NCBI GenBank assembly: GCA_003331065.1
Contig: QENB01000006.1
Span: forward strand, 44,424 to 108,423
Source: Candidatus Tokpelaia sp. JSC188
GTDB taxonomy: Bacteria > Pseudomonadota > Alphaproteobacteria > Rhizobiales > Rhizobiaceae
Direction: 5' to 3'
DNA length: 64,000 bases
Both the position numbers and the translations under genes were made by a program. A model generated the notes under the pieces. That model did no database searches. It had not been told where the DNA came from and was given only the letters and a program-made list of their open reading frames with translations. The stretch's first letter is position 1, and every line of letters starts with the position of its first letter. Of this stretch, positions 10,306 through 21,298 are shown piece by piece.

Positions 10306-12227
10306 ATCCAAATTACCGTTCCTTTGTTTTGTGGGGTATTATTGCCTTTCTTATCGTTGCACTGTTTTCCCTTTTTCAGGGATCTACCCAAAAAAGCGCA
10401 GCTAATCAATTAGCATATTCTGATTTTATACAAAAGGTTAATGCCGGTCAGATCAAAGAGGTGACAATACAGGGATCTAATATCTCCGGGTTTACAATGG
10501 AAGACCAGCGATTTGTTACTTATGCACCTAATGACAATAGACTGATTCAACGGCTTGAAAGTAAGAAAGTGATAATCAAAGCAGAACCAGAGGCGAGCGG
10601 ATCAAACCCATTTATCAGTTTGCTTGTCTCAGCGTTTCCTATTATCTTATTGGTTGCGGTCTGGCTATTTTTTATGCGCCAGATGCAAGGTGGTTCTCGT
10701 GGAGCCATGGGATTTGGTAAATCAAAAGCAAAACTTCTGACAGAAGCACATGGACACGTAACCTTTTCCGATGTGGCTGGTGTTGATGAAGCTAAAGCTG
10801 ATCTAGAAGAAATCGTTGAATTTTTGCGTGATCCTCAGAAATTCCAACGACTCGGTGGCCGTATTCCACGTGGTGTTCTGCTTGTTGGCCCTCCTGGTAC
10901 AGGAAAAACCCTACTTGCACGTGCTATTGCTGGGGAGGCAAATGTACCTTTCTTCACCATTTCTGGATCAGATTTTGTTGAAATGTTTGTCGGTGTTGGC
11001 GCCAGTCGTGTGCGCGATATGTTTGAACAAGCTAAAAAAAACTCTCCATGTATTATTTTTATTGATGAAATTGATGCGGTTGGCCGCCATCGCGGTGCCG
11101 GTCTTGGAGGTGGTAATGATGAGCGTGAACAGACGTTAAACCAGCTTCTTGTGGAGATGGATGGTTTTGAGGCCAATGAAAATGTCATTCTCATTGCTGC
11201 GACCAATCGGCCTGATGTATTGGATCCAGCGCTATTGCGCCCAGGGCGTTTTGACCGTCAAATCATAGTGCCTAATCCTGATATCAGTGGTCGCGAAAAG
11301 ATTTTGAATGTTCACATTCGTAATGTTCCCGTTGCACCTAATGTGGATATGAGAGTATTAGCCCGTGGGACCCCCGGCTTTTCCGGTGCTGATCTGATGA
11401 ATCTTGTTAATGAGGCTGCCCTGATGGCCGCTCGAAGAAACAGGCGACTTGTAACAATGAAGGAGTTTGAAGATGCTAAAGACAAGGTATTGATGGGAGC
11501 TGAACGCCGTTCGACTGCCATGACTCAAGAAGAAAAAGAACTGACGGCTTACCATGAGGCTGGCCATGCTATCGTAGCATTGTACGTGCCGGTGGCTGAT
11601 CCTGTTCATAAAGCAACAATCATTCCGCGTGGTCGTGCCCTTGGCATGGTGATGCAACTACCGGAAGGTGACCGTTATTCTATGAGCTATCGTTGGATGA
11701 TTTTTCGCCTTGCGATCATGATGGGTGGACGTGTTGCTGAAGAGGTCAAATTTGGCAAAGAAAATATCACATCAGGAGCTGCATCAGATATTGAGCAAGC
11801 AACCAAGCTTGCCCGTGCAATGGTAACTCGCTGGGGGTTTTCTGATAGGCTCGGTAATGTTGCTTATGGTGATAATCAGGATGAGGTTTTTCTCGGTCAT
11901 TCTGTTGTTCGCCAACAAAATGTTTCAGAAGAAACAGCTCGTTTGATTGATTCGGAAGTGCGTAAACTGATTGATGCAGCCTATCAAGAAGCAAACTGCA
12001 TTCTGATTGAAAAGAAAAAGGAGTGGAATGCTTTAGCCAAAGGCCTTCTTGAATATGAAACACTAAGCGGTGATGAGATAAAGGATATTATCGCTGGTAA
12101 ACCGCTAGCACGGGAAGTAGGCACTAGTGCACTTCCTTCACGAGGAACCGGAGTTCCTAAATCTGGCAAAGCAACAAGGTTAAAAGAAAAAAATGATAAT
12201 CGCTTTCAAGCGAAAGCAGACGGATAA
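10302..12227 (+). CDS. ftsH: ATP-dependent zinc metalloprotease FtsH
   Basis: Membrane-anchored AAA+ protease that degrades misfolded membrane proteins and regulators. The 641 residues show two N-terminal membrane helices (about 8-25 and 104-125), Walker A GPPGTGKT at 196-203, Walker [12 protein letters not shown], the second region of homology [21 protein letters not shown], and the zinc-site HEAGH near 418-422. The C-terminal tail is basic and variable. It overlaps tilS by four bases, and glmM follows in the usual rhizobial order. Confidence 0.97.
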   Translation: MNPNYRSFVLWGIIAFLIVALFSLFQGSTQKSAANQLAYSDFIQKVNAGQIKEVTIQGSNISGFTMEDQRFVTYAPNDNRLIQRLESKKVIIKAEPEASGSNPFISLLVSAFPIILLVAVWLFFMRQMQGGSRGAMGFGKSKAKLLTEAHGHVTFSDVAGVDEAKADLEEIVEFLRDPQKFQRLGGRIPRGVLLVGPPGTGKTLLARAIAGEANVPFFTISGSDFVEMFVGVGASRVRDMFEQAKKNSPCIIFIDEIDAVGRHRGAGLGGGNDEREQTLNQLLVEMDGFEANENVILIAATNRPDVLDPALLRPGRFDRQIIVPNPDISGREKILNVHIRNVPVAPNVDMRVLARGTPGFSGADLMNLVNEAALMAARRNRRLVTMKEFEDAKDKVLMGAERRSTAMTQEEKELTAYHEAGHAIVALYVPVADPVHKATIIPRGRALGMVMQLPEGDRYSMSYRWMIFRLAIMMGGRVAEEVKFGKENITSGAASDIEQATKLARAMVTRWGFSDRLGNVAYGDNQDEVFLGHSVVRQQNVSEETARLIDSEVRKLIDAAYQEANCILIEKKKEWNALAKGLLEYETLSGDEIKDIIAGKPLAREVGTSALPSRGTGVPKSGKATRLKEKNDNRFQAKADG

Positions 12228-12263
12228 TTTTGCGTGCAAATAATACAAAAGGATGACGCTGTC

Positions 12264-12305
12264 ACAGTGTATCAACTTGCAACTGATTGTTATCACTGTC
12301 TTTTA
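12264..12305 (+). terminator. Probable terminator after ftsH
   Basis: ACAGTG (12264-12269) can pair with CACTGT (12294-12299), with partial extension (TATCAAC with GTTAT), followed by CTTTTAT. It lies about 40 bases after the ftsH stop, which suggests glmM has its own promoter. Confidence 0.42.
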
Positions 12306-12450
12306 TAGTAAGAAATATAATTTTATTTGCTTTTTGCTGTCATCTGCTTGACGATTGTTAACCTAAGCTTCGATTTCAAAGTATGATGAGGTATGGAGCA
12401 GCACTAATTTCACATACAGCTGTGTTGTCTATTAGGAAATAATTGTAGTG

Positions 12451-13797
12451 ATGCGGAAATATTTCGGAACAGATGGTGTGCGGGGCCAAGCCAATAGCTT
12501 CCCGATGTTGCCAGAGATAGCTATGAAAATTGGTATGGCCGCTGGAATTCTTTTTCGACATCTTGGTCACCGTAACCGTGTTGTTGTTGGTAAGGATACA
12601 CGTCTTTCGGGTTATATGCTTGAAAATGCTCTTGTCGCTGGCTTTACTTCTGCTGGTATTGATGTGTTCTTGCTCGGTCCAGTACCTACACCGGCTGTTG
12701 CCATGCTTTGTCGTTCTTTACGGGCTGATATTGGCGTAATGATTTCTGCATCACACAATTTGTTTTATGATAATGGTATTAAACTATTTGGGCCTGATGG
12801 TTATAAACTTTCAAATGAATTTGAACTTAGGATTGAAAAATTGATTGAAAGTGATATGACTGCGCAACTCGCAGGGCGATGCAATGTTGGCCGGGCTAAG
12901 CGTGTTGAAGGTGATATCTATCGTTATATTGAATATGCCAAACGCACTATGCCGCGCTCTATTACATTAGAGGGTTTGCGTATTGTTATCGATTGCGCGA
13001 ATGGTGCTGCCTATAAAGCAGCGCCACTTGCTCTTCGAGAGCTTGATGCAGAGGTCATTACTATTAATGACAAACCAAATGGAATGAATATAAATGAGAG
13101 CTGTGGATCAACTCATCTTATACCCTTGATGGAAAAAGTACACGAGGTGCGTGCTGATGTCGGAATTGCATTGGATGGCGACGGCGATCGCGTGTTAATG
13201 ATCGATGAAAATGGCACGATTATAGATGGGGATCAATTAATGGCTGTGATTGGGGAATCATGGCATAGGAGAGGGAAGCTACAGGGTGGTGGTGTGGTTG
13301 CGACAGTTATGTCCAATCTCGGACTTGAGCGATTTCTTGGCAGTCAAGGATTGACATTGGCACGGAGAAGAGTAGGAGATCGGTACGTAGTTGAACATAT
13401 GCGAACGCATGGTTTTAATGTTGGTGGTGAACAGTCAGGTCATATTGTTCTTTCAGATTTTGGCACAACAGGTGATGGTCTTGTCAGTGCATTACAAATT
13501 CTTTGCTGCTTAAAAGAAACTGGTCTACCGATGAGTGATTTGTGTCATAAGTTTGATCCCGTACCGCAGTTATTGAAAAATATCCGTATTAGCAAAGGAA
13601 ACCCGCTTGAAAGCGAAAAGGTCAGAAAGGCTATTAAGCAAGCTAAAAGAATGATTGGAAAAAAAGGACGTTTGCTTATTCGACTTTCTGGTACAGAACC
13701 CCTGATTCGTATTATGGCTGAAGGGGATGATAGAAATATTGTTGAACGCGTAGTGGATGATATTGTAGACGCTATTGCACCTCTAGGGGATGCATGA
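12451..13797 (+). CDS. glmM: Phosphoglucosamine mutase
   Basis: Interconverts glucosamine 6- and 1-phosphate for UDP-GlcNAc, peptidoglycan and LPS synthesis. It is 448 residues from the ATG; a GTG directly before it is also in frame. Phosphoserine Ser101 lies in ISASHN, the magnesium loop DGDGDR is at 242-247, and the C-terminal phosphate loop is [15 protein letters not shown]. After the active serine the sequence reads SHNLFYDNG where the family usually has SHNPFxDNG, an odd Pro-to-Leu change next to the catalytic site. It converges on prmC with only 10 bases between stops and no visible terminator. Confidence 0.95.
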   Translation: MRKYFGTDGVRGQANSFPMLPEIAMKIGMAAGILFRHLGHRNRVVVGKDTRLSGYMLENALVAGFTSAGIDVFLLGPVPTPAVAMLCRSLRADIGVMISASHNLFYDNGIKLFGPDGYKLSNEFELRIEKLIESDMTAQLAGRCNVGRAKRVEGDIYRYIEYAKRTMPRSITLEGLRIVIDCANGAAYKAAPLALRELDAEVITINDKPNGMNINESCGSTHLIPLMEKVHEVRADVGIALDGDGDRVLMIDENGTIIDGDQLMAVIGESWHRRGKLQGGGVVATVMSNLGLERFLGSQGLTLARRRVGDRYVVEHMRTHGFNVGGEQSGHIVLSDFGTTGDGLVSALQILCCLKETGLPMSDLCHKFDPVPQLLKNIRISKGNPLESEKVRKAIKQAKRMIGKKGRLLIRLSGTEPLIRIMAEGDDRNIVERVVDDIVDAIAPLGDA

Positions 13798-13807
13798 GTA
13801 AGTAAGG

Positions 13808-14695
13808 TTATTCTCCCTTTCTCGGATCAACCTCATCCCGAATAAACATCAAAGCCCGATCGATGCCTTTTAAGTCTGGTTTTGTTTTTTCTAGCCTGTA
13901 ATTGTGCTGGGAGAAGATTTTTTCTACATCCTGCTTTTGTCCAATACCTACTTCGACAGCTATTTTACCTGATGGATACAAGTACAACTTGCCCTTGGCT
14001 GCAAGTTCACGGTAGAAATCAAGGCCGTCCCTACCGCCATCGAGAGCTCGTAACGGATCAAAGTTCCGCACACTGATATCAAGGTTTGCGATATCATCGT
14101 GTGCTATATACGGCGGGTTTGAAACGATAAGATCAAACTGTCCGGTTACACTTTCAAACCAATTGCTCTCACATACAGTGAGTCGATTTGCAACGTCAGC
14201 ACATCGAGCATTTCTTTTAGTAGTTTCTATGGCATCTTTTGTAATATCAACAGCCATGGCATGCAGCTGTGGTAAATTAGATAAAAGTGCGATAGCGATG
14301 ACACCACTACCAGTTCCCATATCAAGACAGGAAACACGTGAGTTAATGACAGCACAAGATTGCAAAAAAGGCAGCGCTAGATCTACCAGAATTTCTGTAT
14401 CAGGCCGTGGTTCAAGCGTATCAGCAGAAAGTATAAAATCCAATCCATAAAAAGCCCGTTTACCGATGATACGATGCACTGGCTCTCCAGAAACTCTTCT
14501 CTGTAGCGCTGTACTCAACCTATCACGCTGCTGCAAACTTACTGGTTTTTCAGGGTGGGAGATAAATTCAAGCGGCATAGATTCTGTTACCCATTGAACA
14601 AGTAAACGACCATCAAGGTCAGCACTATCGATTCCAATTTGATGCAAACTTTTAATGGTATGATGTACCAATCTGCCTAAAGTATAGGTCTTCAC
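13808..14695 (-). CDS. prmC: Release factor glutamine methyltransferase PrmC
   Basis: Methylates the glutamine of the GGQ motif in peptide-chain release factors using S-adenosylmethionine. It is 295 residues with a helical N-terminal domain, SAM-site DMGTGSG at 125-131 and the glutamine-methyltransferase motif NPPY at 193-196. Its ATG overlaps the end of prfA by four bases, so enzyme and substrate are translated together, as commonly seen in bacteria. Confidence 0.95.
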   Translation of the reverse strand: MKTYTLGRLVHHTIKSLHQIGIDSADLDGRLLVQWVTESMPLEFISHPEKPVSLQQRDRLSTALQRRVSGEPVHRIIGKRAFYGLDFILSADTLEPRPDTEILVDLALPFLQSCAVINSRVSCLDMGTGSGVIAIALLSNLPQLHAMAVDITKDAIETTKRNARCADVANRLTVCESNWFESVTGQFDLIVSNPPYIAHDDIANLDISVRNFDPLRALDGGRDGLDFYRELAAKGKLYLYPSGKIAVEVGIGQKQDVEKIFSQHNYRLEKTKPDLKGIDRALMFIRDEVDPRKGE

Positions 14696-15768
14696 GTTTC
14701 TTTCATTTCGGTTAAAAGTGTCACTTGATGATCTGTTATCAGCGCTTCAAAAATCTCATCTAATTTACCCTCCATAATGCGGCCAAGCTTGTAGAGCGTT
14801 AGATTAATTCGATGATCTGTTATCCGCCCTTGCGGAAAATTATACGTGCGGATCCGTTCTGATCGATCTCCTGACCCAATCTGCGCCTTGCGTGAGGCTG
14901 AACGTTCACTGTTTGCCTTCTGGCATTTCATGTTATAAAGCCGTGCACGCAGAATTTGCATAGCCCGTGCTCGGTTTTGGTGTTGTGACTTTTCCGTCTG
15001 AATCACAGTAATACCACTTGGTATATGGGCAATGCGCACAGCAGAATCGGTAGTGTTTACGTGTTGTCCCCCAGCACCTGAGGCTCGCATGGTATCAATA
15101 CGGATATCTTCGGGGCGAATTTCGACATCAATCTCATCCACTGCTGGTAAAACAGCAACTGTTGCAGCAGAAGTATGAAGACGACCTCCAGTCTCCGTTT
15201 CCGGTACACGTTGAACACGATGCACGCCAGATTCAAACTTCAATTTTGAAAACACGCCCTTGCCAGAAATAGCTCCGATGATTTCTTTGTAACCGCCAGC
15301 ATCCCCTGTATTAATTGAAAGAATCTCTACTTTCCAGTTCTGGCTGACGGCATAACGCTCATACATTCGGAAAAGATCTCCGGCAAAAAGCGCCGCTTCC
15401 AAACCACCAGTGCCAGCACGAATTTCTAGAATAGCATTTTTATTATCATTAATATCTTTCGGGAGAAGCAAGATCTGTACCTCCCTTTCAAGTTGCCCGA
15501 TCCTTTTGTCAAGGGTAACAAGATCTTCCATAACTAGAGAATGTGTATCAGCGTCTGTTTCTGGATCTTCCAATATTGTCTTAAGGTCATCTCTTTCCTT
15601 GCAGGAGGCACTGAGTACCCGTATAGGATCGATAATTGGCTGCAGTTCAGCATATTCTGATGCCAATCTGACATAGGTATGCGGATCAGGATTATCTGCC
15701 ATTTGTACCTCAATCATTTCAAAGCGCTTTTTTAATTGTTCTATCCGATTTTGTGACAGTGTAAGCAT
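14692..15768 (-). CDS. prfA: Peptide chain release factor 1
   Basis: Recognises UAA and UAG stop codons and triggers release of the finished protein. It is 358 residues, normal for RF1. The stop-codon reading tripeptide of the PxT type is present as PET (189-191) in [18 protein letters not shown]. The catalytic GGQ is at 233-235 in [16 protein letters not shown]. It lies between ptsP and prmC on the same strand, the conserved rhizobial order. Confidence 0.96.
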   Translation of the reverse strand: MLTLSQNRIEQLKKRFEMIEVQMADNPDPHTYVRLASEYAELQPIIDPIRVLSASCKERDDLKTILEDPETDADTHSLVMEDLVTLDKRIGQLEREVQILLLPKDINDNKNAILEIRAGTGGLEAALFAGDLFRMYERYAVSQNWKVEILSINTGDAGGYKEIIGAISGKGVFSKLKFESGVHRVQRVPETETGGRLHTSAATVAVLPAVDEIDVEIRPEDIRIDTMRASGAGGQHVNTTDSAVRIAHIPSGITVIQTEKSQHQNRARAMQILRARLYNMKCQKANSERSASRKAQIGSGDRSERIRTYNFPQGRITDHRINLTLYKLGRIMEGKLDEIFEALITDHQVTLLTEMKET

Positions 15769-15813
15769 CTTTGGCCTAGTATCCTGAAAATTCTGTTCGT
15801 TGATCCTACATAC

Positions 15814-18084
15814 TCAAAATGCTATATTATTATTGCGTGCAAAATCAAGTAACATGGGTCGTAGACTGCGCTCTGTCTGCAATATACCGAGTTCTTTTTC
15901 TAAGACATCGCATAGTTTTTCTGCATTAAGTGATAACAACATGGCTTTTACGGGACCAATAGAGGCTGGTGCCATGGAAAGACGCTGAAAGCCAAGACCA
16001 ATTAAAGCCATGGCCATCAGAGGTTTTCCGGCCATTTCACCGCATAATGTGACAGGTACGTTATTACGTTGACTGGCGCGAATAATTTTGCGTAACGCAC
16101 GCAGAACAGTAGGAGATAGAGGATCAAAACGATTAGCGAGCTGAATATTGCTGCGATCAACTGCCATCATGAATTGAAAAAGGTCATTTGAACCGACAGA
16201 AACAAAATCAGTAACCTGCATCAATTCGTCAAGCTGAAATAGCAAAGAAGGAACTTCAATCATTGCACCAAGTTTTAGCTGTGTTGGCAATTCATAACTA
16301 AAGCGCGCAAGATGCGCCACCTCGCGGTCAATAAGCTGTTGCGCATGGTGGATTTCCGCGATTTCCGTCACCATCGGTAGCATTAAACGAAGCTCTCGTC
16401 CTCCAGATGCTTTTAACAGTGCACGCAACTGTGTACGCATGAGTGCCGGACGATCAAGCGCTAAGCGGATAGCACGCCAACCAAGTGCTGGGTTTTCTTC
16501 ATGGCCTTTTGCCCGAAAATAAGGAAGAACTTTATCTCCGCCAATATCCAATGTGCGAAAGGTCACGCTTTTATCGCCTACTTCTTGATAGACAGTGCGA
16601 TAAAGTTCTTCCTGCTCTTGAGCGCGTGGAAATGTTGAGGCAATCATAAATTGAAGTTCCGTGCGAAAAAGCCCAATCCCCTCTGCACCGGATTCTGCCA
16701 ATTGCGGCAGATCTACAAGCAAGCCCGCATTGATCAACATCGTAATCGGTACACCATCGCGGGTATAGGGTGGACGATTGCATAAATCACGGTAAAACTT
16801 TTGACGATGAGCCTGAAAGCGAGCCTTTTCCGCATAAGCCTTCTCAACATCTGCCACAGGGCGTAAATGAACATGGCCTTCGTTACCATCAATAATGATT
16901 GGATCATCGTTTTTAGCGAGGGAAATAATCCCTTTGGCTTGCCCAATTACAGGAATCCCCATTGCGCGGGCAACAATTACAACATGGCTTGTTGTAGCTC
17001 CATCCTCCAGCACAAGACCACAGATTTTTTCCCTAGGGTAATCTAAAAGCTCTGCAGCACCCATGGCATGCGCGATAAGAACAGCATTTTGGCATATACC
17101 TATGGCAAAAGCATCGTCTTTCCTTCCCATCAACTGTGACAAAAGTCTATTGGCCAGATCATCCAAATCTGAAAGTCGTTCCCGCATGTAAGGATCAACT
17201 ATCTGTATCATACGAGCACGAGTATCACTTTGCACTTTTTCAACTGCAGCCTCAGCCGTAAGACCATTAAGGATCGCCTCTTCCAACCGTTTTACCCATC
17301 CTTTATCGTGAGCAAACATTCGGTAGGTTTCTAGAATATCGCGATGTTCACCATCGCGAGCTACATCCCATCTAGCAAGCATATCGTCAATAGAAATTCG
17401 AAGAGAATCAATCGCTGCTGATAGTTTAAGCAGTTCTATTTCGCAATCTTCATTAAAAAGATTAGTAATCACAATGCGCGGCTCATGCAAAATCACATGA
17501 CCAAGTCCAATCCCTTCATTCAATGCACTTCCAGTCAACGAGAAAGGGCGTTCTGTATCTACTTTCACGTCAGAGTGTGCAATATGAGGCAAGTTACCGG
17601 AACCGATCATCTCTGCCAACACCATTACCACTGTTTCAAGGGCTTCTACCTCATCATCACTATAGGAGCGCTGATTACGATTCTGGACAACAAGAACACC
17701 CAACGTGCGTCCTGCACGTAAGATCGGTACACCAAGAAATGAAGAATATATTTCTTCCCCTGTTTCCGGTAAATAGGTAAATGCCGGGTGATCCTGTGCA
17801 TTGACAAGATTAAGTGGCCTCGCTGTTGCAGCAATAGCGCCGACTAGCCCTTGCCCTAGCCGCAATTGAGAGAGATGAACAGCTTGTGGATTAAGACCCT
17901 GCGTAGCATAAAGTTCTAGCATCCCATTAAGATGCATAACATAGAGTGAACACACTTCCGCTGCCATATTTTGCGCAATTTCGCGTACAATCTGGTTGAG
18001 GCGCATTTGCGGTTCTATGGCTTCTGCCATGAATTCACGCAGGCGTTTTAAAAGCATCTTTGGATCGCTGCCGGTTTTCCGCAT
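15814..18084 (-). CDS. ptsP: Phosphoenolpyruvate-protein phosphotransferase PtsP (nitrogen-type enzyme I)
   Basis: First component of the regulatory PTS-Ntr phosphorelay, which passes phosphate from phosphoenolpyruvate to NPr and EIIANtr and signals nitrogen and carbon state. The 756 residues carry an N-terminal GAF domain (about 20-165), the phosphohistidine domain with active His367 in GATTSHVVIVARAMG, and a C-terminal PEP-binding barrel containing GIGLFRTELQFM and LRLMLPMV. No NPr or EIIA gene is in the window. It is 45 bases upstream of prfA, so co-transcription is possible. Confidence 0.94.
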   Translation of the reverse strand: MRKTGSDPKMLLKRLREFMAEAIEPQMRLNQIVREIAQNMAAEVCSLYVMHLNGMLELYATQGLNPQAVHLSQLRLGQGLVGAIAATARPLNLVNAQDHPAFTYLPETGEEIYSSFLGVPILRAGRTLGVLVVQNRNQRSYSDDEVEALETVVMVLAEMIGSGNLPHIAHSDVKVDTERPFSLTGSALNEGIGLGHVILHEPRIVITNLFNEDCEIELLKLSAAIDSLRISIDDMLARWDVARDGEHRDILETYRMFAHDKGWVKRLEEAILNGLTAEAAVEKVQSDTRARMIQIVDPYMRERLSDLDDLANRLLSQLMGRKDDAFAIGICQNAVLIAHAMGAAELLDYPREKICGLVLEDGATTSHVVIVARAMGIPVIGQAKGIISLAKNDDPIIIDGNEGHVHLRPVADVEKAYAEKARFQAHRQKFYRDLCNRPPYTRDGVPITMLINAGLLVDLPQLAESGAEGIGLFRTELQFMIASTFPRAQEQEELYRTVYQEVGDKSVTFRTLDIGGDKVLPYFRAKGHEENPALGWRAIRLALDRPALMRTQLRALLKASGGRELRLMLPMVTEIAEIHHAQQLIDREVAHLARFSYELPTQLKLGAMIEVPSLLFQLDELMQVTDFVSVGSNDLFQFMMAVDRSNIQLANRFDPLSPTVLRALRKIIRASQRNNVPVTLCGEMAGKPLMAMALIGLGFQRLSMAPASIGPVKAMLLSLNAEKLCDVLEKELGILQTERSLRPMLLDFARNNNIAF

Positions 18085-18166
18085 TGATTTGCACGTATTC
18101 CCATTTTAAAAATAAATGCATATAGATAGTTGAAGACACTTTTTTGAAATATTGATGAATCCCATT

Positions 18167-19420
18167 TCAGTTTTTGTCAAGGCAATAAAGAGAATGAAGA
18201 GTTCGAACAGCAAGCTCCGTATATACACTATCAATCAGGATCGAAATTTTGATTTCTGATGTTGTAATCGCACGAATATTAATTCCTTTTTCTGCTAAGG
18301 CCCGAAAGGCGGTTGCAGCAACACCAGCATGACTGCGCATCCCGATACCGATCACAGAGACTTTGGCAAGCCCACTTTCAGACTGAAGAGCATCGTACTT
18401 TATCTCTTTGCGATTCTTTTCAAGAATCTTTACCGCCTTGTTATGATCAATAGATGGGACAGTAAATGTCATATCCGTTTTCGCACCATGTTCGGAAATG
18501 TTCTGCACGATCATATCAACATTGATATTTTCTTCTGCAAGCGGTCCAAAAATCGCCGCTGAAATGCCTGGTTTATCTGCCAAACGACGTAGCGAGATTT
18601 GTGCCTCATCTTTGGCAAAGGCAATACCGGTAACAACCTGTTGTTCCACAATTTCCTCCTCATCGCATATAAGAGTGCCCGGTGAATTAATTGAATCTTT
18701 CATGCCAGCAGCGTTTGGTACTGCAAAACTTGAGCGGACAAAGGTGCGTACTTTATGCAGCATGGCTAGTTCAACCGAACGGACCTGCAAAACTTTAGCA
18801 CCCAGTGATGCCATTTCAAGCATTTCCTCAAACGCAATCTTGGAAAGACGTCGAGCTTTCGGTTCTATACGCGGATCTGTTGTATAAACACCATCAACAT
18901 CTGTATAGATATCACAGCGATCTGCTTTGATGGCAGCAGCAATAGCAATAGCACTTGTATCGGATCCTCCTCGACCAAGCGTTGTGAGGCGCTCGTCAGA
19001 CGTAAGTCCTTGGAAACCAGCAATAACAGCAACCTGACGTTGTTTAAAACCTTTAATCAGACTTGTACCATCAATATTCTTTATGCGAGCAGTGCCATGA
19101 GCACTATCAGTCAATATCGGAATTTGCCATCCCAACCATGAACGGGTATTAACGCCCATGTTCTGAAGCGCAATACTGAGCAATCCTGCCGTTATTTGTT
19201 CACCCGAAGCGATAACTGTATCATATTCGCGTGCCCCTTGCATCGCGCCAGCTTCCCGTGCCCATGAAATCAATTGATCAGTTGTACCGGCCATAGCTGA
19301 GACAACAACCGCAACGTCATGACCATCGTCAACCTCACGTTTTATGTGGCGCGCTACATTATGGATACACCCAATATCAGCAACAGATGTACCACCGAAT
19401 TTCATTACAATGCATGTCAT
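18167..19420 (-). CDS. lysC: Aspartate kinase
   Basis: Phosphorylates aspartate, the entry step to lysine, threonine, methionine and diaminopimelate. It is 417 residues: the kinase domain starts with KFGGTSVAD, contains FQGLTSDERLTTLGRGGSDTSA, and is followed by two C-terminal ACT domains for feedback control. An AGGAGA ribosome site lies shortly before the ATG. It is divergent from ubiG across a 361-base gap. It links to cell-wall synthesis and to metZ in methionine synthesis. Confidence 0.95.
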   Translation of the reverse strand: MTCIVMKFGGTSVADIGCIHNVARHIKREVDDGHDVAVVVSAMAGTTDQLISWAREAGAMQGAREYDTVIASGEQITAGLLSIALQNMGVNTRSWLGWQIPILTDSAHGTARIKNIDGTSLIKGFKQRQVAVIAGFQGLTSDERLTTLGRGGSDTSAIAIAAAIKADRCDIYTDVDGVYTTDPRIEPKARRLSKIAFEEMLEMASLGAKVLQVRSVELAMLHKVRTFVRSSFAVPNAAGMKDSINSPGTLICDEEEIVEQQVVTGIAFAKDEAQISLRRLADKPGISAAIFGPLAEENINVDMIVQNISEHGAKTDMTFTVPSIDHNKAVKILEKNRKEIKYDALQSESGLAKVSVIGIGMRSHAGVAATAFRALAEKGINIRAITTSEIKISILIDSVYTELAVRTLHSLYCLDKN

Positions 19421-19781
19421 TTAAGTCTCTCTGTCTCCTTTCCCGAAAAAGGTTCCGATTCTGATAAGCAGAGATGCTAGTTAGCTTACTCAAGATTAAG
19501 TAAGCATTTCTCTATTAGCTAATTTCCAGCTTGGGAATGAAATTCTGATGATGTTATGCAGACACAGTTTGTATATAGAAATATTGAGCATAATGTATCG
19601 AACAATAAATCTTTTTGCAAGGGCATAGTAGCCATAAATAATTTTGGATCTTTATAGTTTAGTTATATAATAGTTAAAAATTTTATCGGTGTCCTTTAGA
19701 GTTTTTATTGTATAGATATAGGTTTTATACGCAAAATGATAAAAAAATACTAATGATATAAACTTTGTAAGGAATATATTC
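19421..19781. other. Divergent intergenic region between lysC and ubiG
   Basis: 361 AT-rich bases that must hold both divergent promoters. No gene or named RNA is visible, and no strong hexamer pair could be chosen. Confidence 0.4.
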
Positions 19782-20528
19782 ATGAATATGGCAGAGCGAA
19801 CAACAATTGATATAGTGGAGATTACTCGATTTTCCCACATGGCAGCAACATGGTGGAATCCGAATGGGGACTTCCATCCTCTGCACAGATTCAATCCTAC
19901 TCGATTAGCCTATATAAAGGAAAAGATATGTTTAGCATTCAACCGTGATCCGCTCGAGGCAAAACCACTACAAGGGCTTAGAATTCTTGATATTGGCTGC
20001 GGTGGCGGCCTTTTATGCGAACCTTTAGCACGTTTGGGTGCTGATATAGTGGGAGCAGATGCTTCAGCTGATAATATCGAGGTTGCCAAAATCCATGCCG
20101 CTGAAAATGGACTTGATATTGATTATCGGATAACAACGATTGAAACCCTCGCCAAAGTAGGTGAAAAATTTAACGTCATCTTGAATATGGAAGTCGTGGA
20201 ACATGTTGCTGATGTTAGTCTTTTCATGGCTGCAAGTGCTTCTGTGATGAAACAGAATGGCTTAATGTTTATTGCAACCCTGAATCGTACTTGGAAAGCC
20301 TGGGGATTGGCAATCGTCGCTGCTGAGTATATTTTACGTTGGCTTCCGAAGGGAACACATAGTTATGAAAAACTACTGCGTCCTAGTGAACTGAAGAAAG
20401 AACTTAGAGTTCTAGGTCTTACTATTATTGATGAGGTGGGAGTGACCTACAATCCGCTGACTGATACTTGGAATCGTTCTTCTGATATGAGCGTAAATTA
20501 TATTCTTTTAGCCTGTTATTTGAAATAA
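19782..20528 (+). CDS. ubiG: Ubiquinone biosynthesis O-methyltransferase UbiG
   Basis: SAM-dependent methyltransferase performing the two O-methylations of ubiquinone synthesis. It is 248 residues. The SAM-binding motif [10 protein letters not shown], is at 68-76, preceded by the family N-terminus [17 protein letters not shown]. Downstream are [12 protein letters not shown] and the late motif [11 protein letters not shown]. An AAGGA ribosome site is upstream. In related Rhizobiales several genes (a nitrilase-like gene, DUF1178, comF) lie between ubiG and grxC; here they are absent. Confidence 0.95.
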   Translation: MNMAERTTIDIVEITRFSHMAATWWNPNGDFHPLHRFNPTRLAYIKEKICLAFNRDPLEAKPLQGLRILDIGCGGGLLCEPLARLGADIVGADASADNIEVAKIHAAENGLDIDYRITTIETLAKVGEKFNVILNMEVVEHVADVSLFMAASASVMKQNGLMFIATLNRTWKAWGLAIVAAEYILRWLPKGTHSYEKLLRPSELKKELRVLGLTIIDEVGVTYNPLTDTWNRSSDMSVNYILLACYLK

Positions 20529-20814
20529 TAGGTTATAGTTCTATTTTTAGCAAAGGCAATTGCTATTAATTATCTTACGGATATGTTGTAATTTCCTTAT
20601 CCATTATCGTTTGATAAGACTGTCTGGAGACAAAATTTGCTTGCTTAGCCTTGTTTATGGTTTGTTTGTACTTTTTTCTGCTGACGCAAATTTAAGAAAT
20701 TATCAACAATTTTTATTGTTTTTGAATCACGTATTAAAATGGTTTGCTCAAAACCTCCCTTCATAAGACATTAAGTTTATGTTTTTATCTATGAATTTAA
20801 AGTGTGAAAAAGAA

Positions 20815-21078
20815 TCATTTCTCTCCTTGCAATAGACCGGCCAACTTGCCTGTTTTTTGAAATGTATACAGGTCATCACAACCTCCAACATGCACTGTAT
20901 TGATGAATATCTGTGGAAAGGTATTGCGTCCATTGGAGCGTTCAAGCATTTCGACTCGCATGTCAGAATCTTGCACTACCAAGATTTCCTTATATTGCAG
21001 CCCTTCTCCATCGAGCAACTTTTTTGCACGTGTACAGTAAGGACACCCTGGCTTTGTATAAATTGTGATATCTACCAT
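20815..21078 (-). CDS. grxC: Glutaredoxin 3
   Basis: Small cytosolic glutathione-dependent disulfide reductase. It is 87 residues from the ATG at 21078, which has GGAG seven bases ahead; an in-frame ATG four codons upstream is less likely. The CPYC redox motif is at residues 12-15. The glutathione-binding pattern NTFPQIFIN and the GGCDDLY stretch are present. It is monocistronic here, convergent with ubiG. Confidence 0.94.
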   Translation of the reverse strand: MVDITIYTKPGCPYCTRAKKLLDGEGLQYKEILVVQDSDMRVEMLERSNGRNTFPQIFINTVHVGGCDDLYTFQKTGKLAGLLQGEK

Positions 21079-21218
21079 TAAAATCTCCATTATTTATTAA
21101 ACAGCTTCTTGCATATTTCCAAGTATGGCACGCATTATGCAACCCAAGCACGTTTTTAAATTTATCATAGGTTACCTTGATAGCAAAGTTATTATCAATT
21201 CGGTTTCATGACTTGCCC

Positions 21219-21290
21219 TGCCCTTCAGATTCGCGTAGGATGTTTGACGGGCCACCTCTTCCCACCGAGAGGCGCGCTATCTGAAAGGGT
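21219..21290 (+). ncRNA. serC leader RNA motif
   Basis: The 5' leader of serC folds into the structure known as the serC motif of Alphaproteobacteria. The outer stem is CCCTTCAGAT (21221-21230) with ATCTGAAAGGG (21279-21289), one bulged A. Inside are the conserved block GACGGGCC and a hairpin CCTCT (21255-21259) with AGAGG (21268-21272). The 3' arm contains the GAAAGGG ribosome site of serC, 9 bases before the ATG, so folding should hide the site. The ligand or signal is not known to me. Confidence 0.85.
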
Positions 21291-21298
21291 AGAAAATT

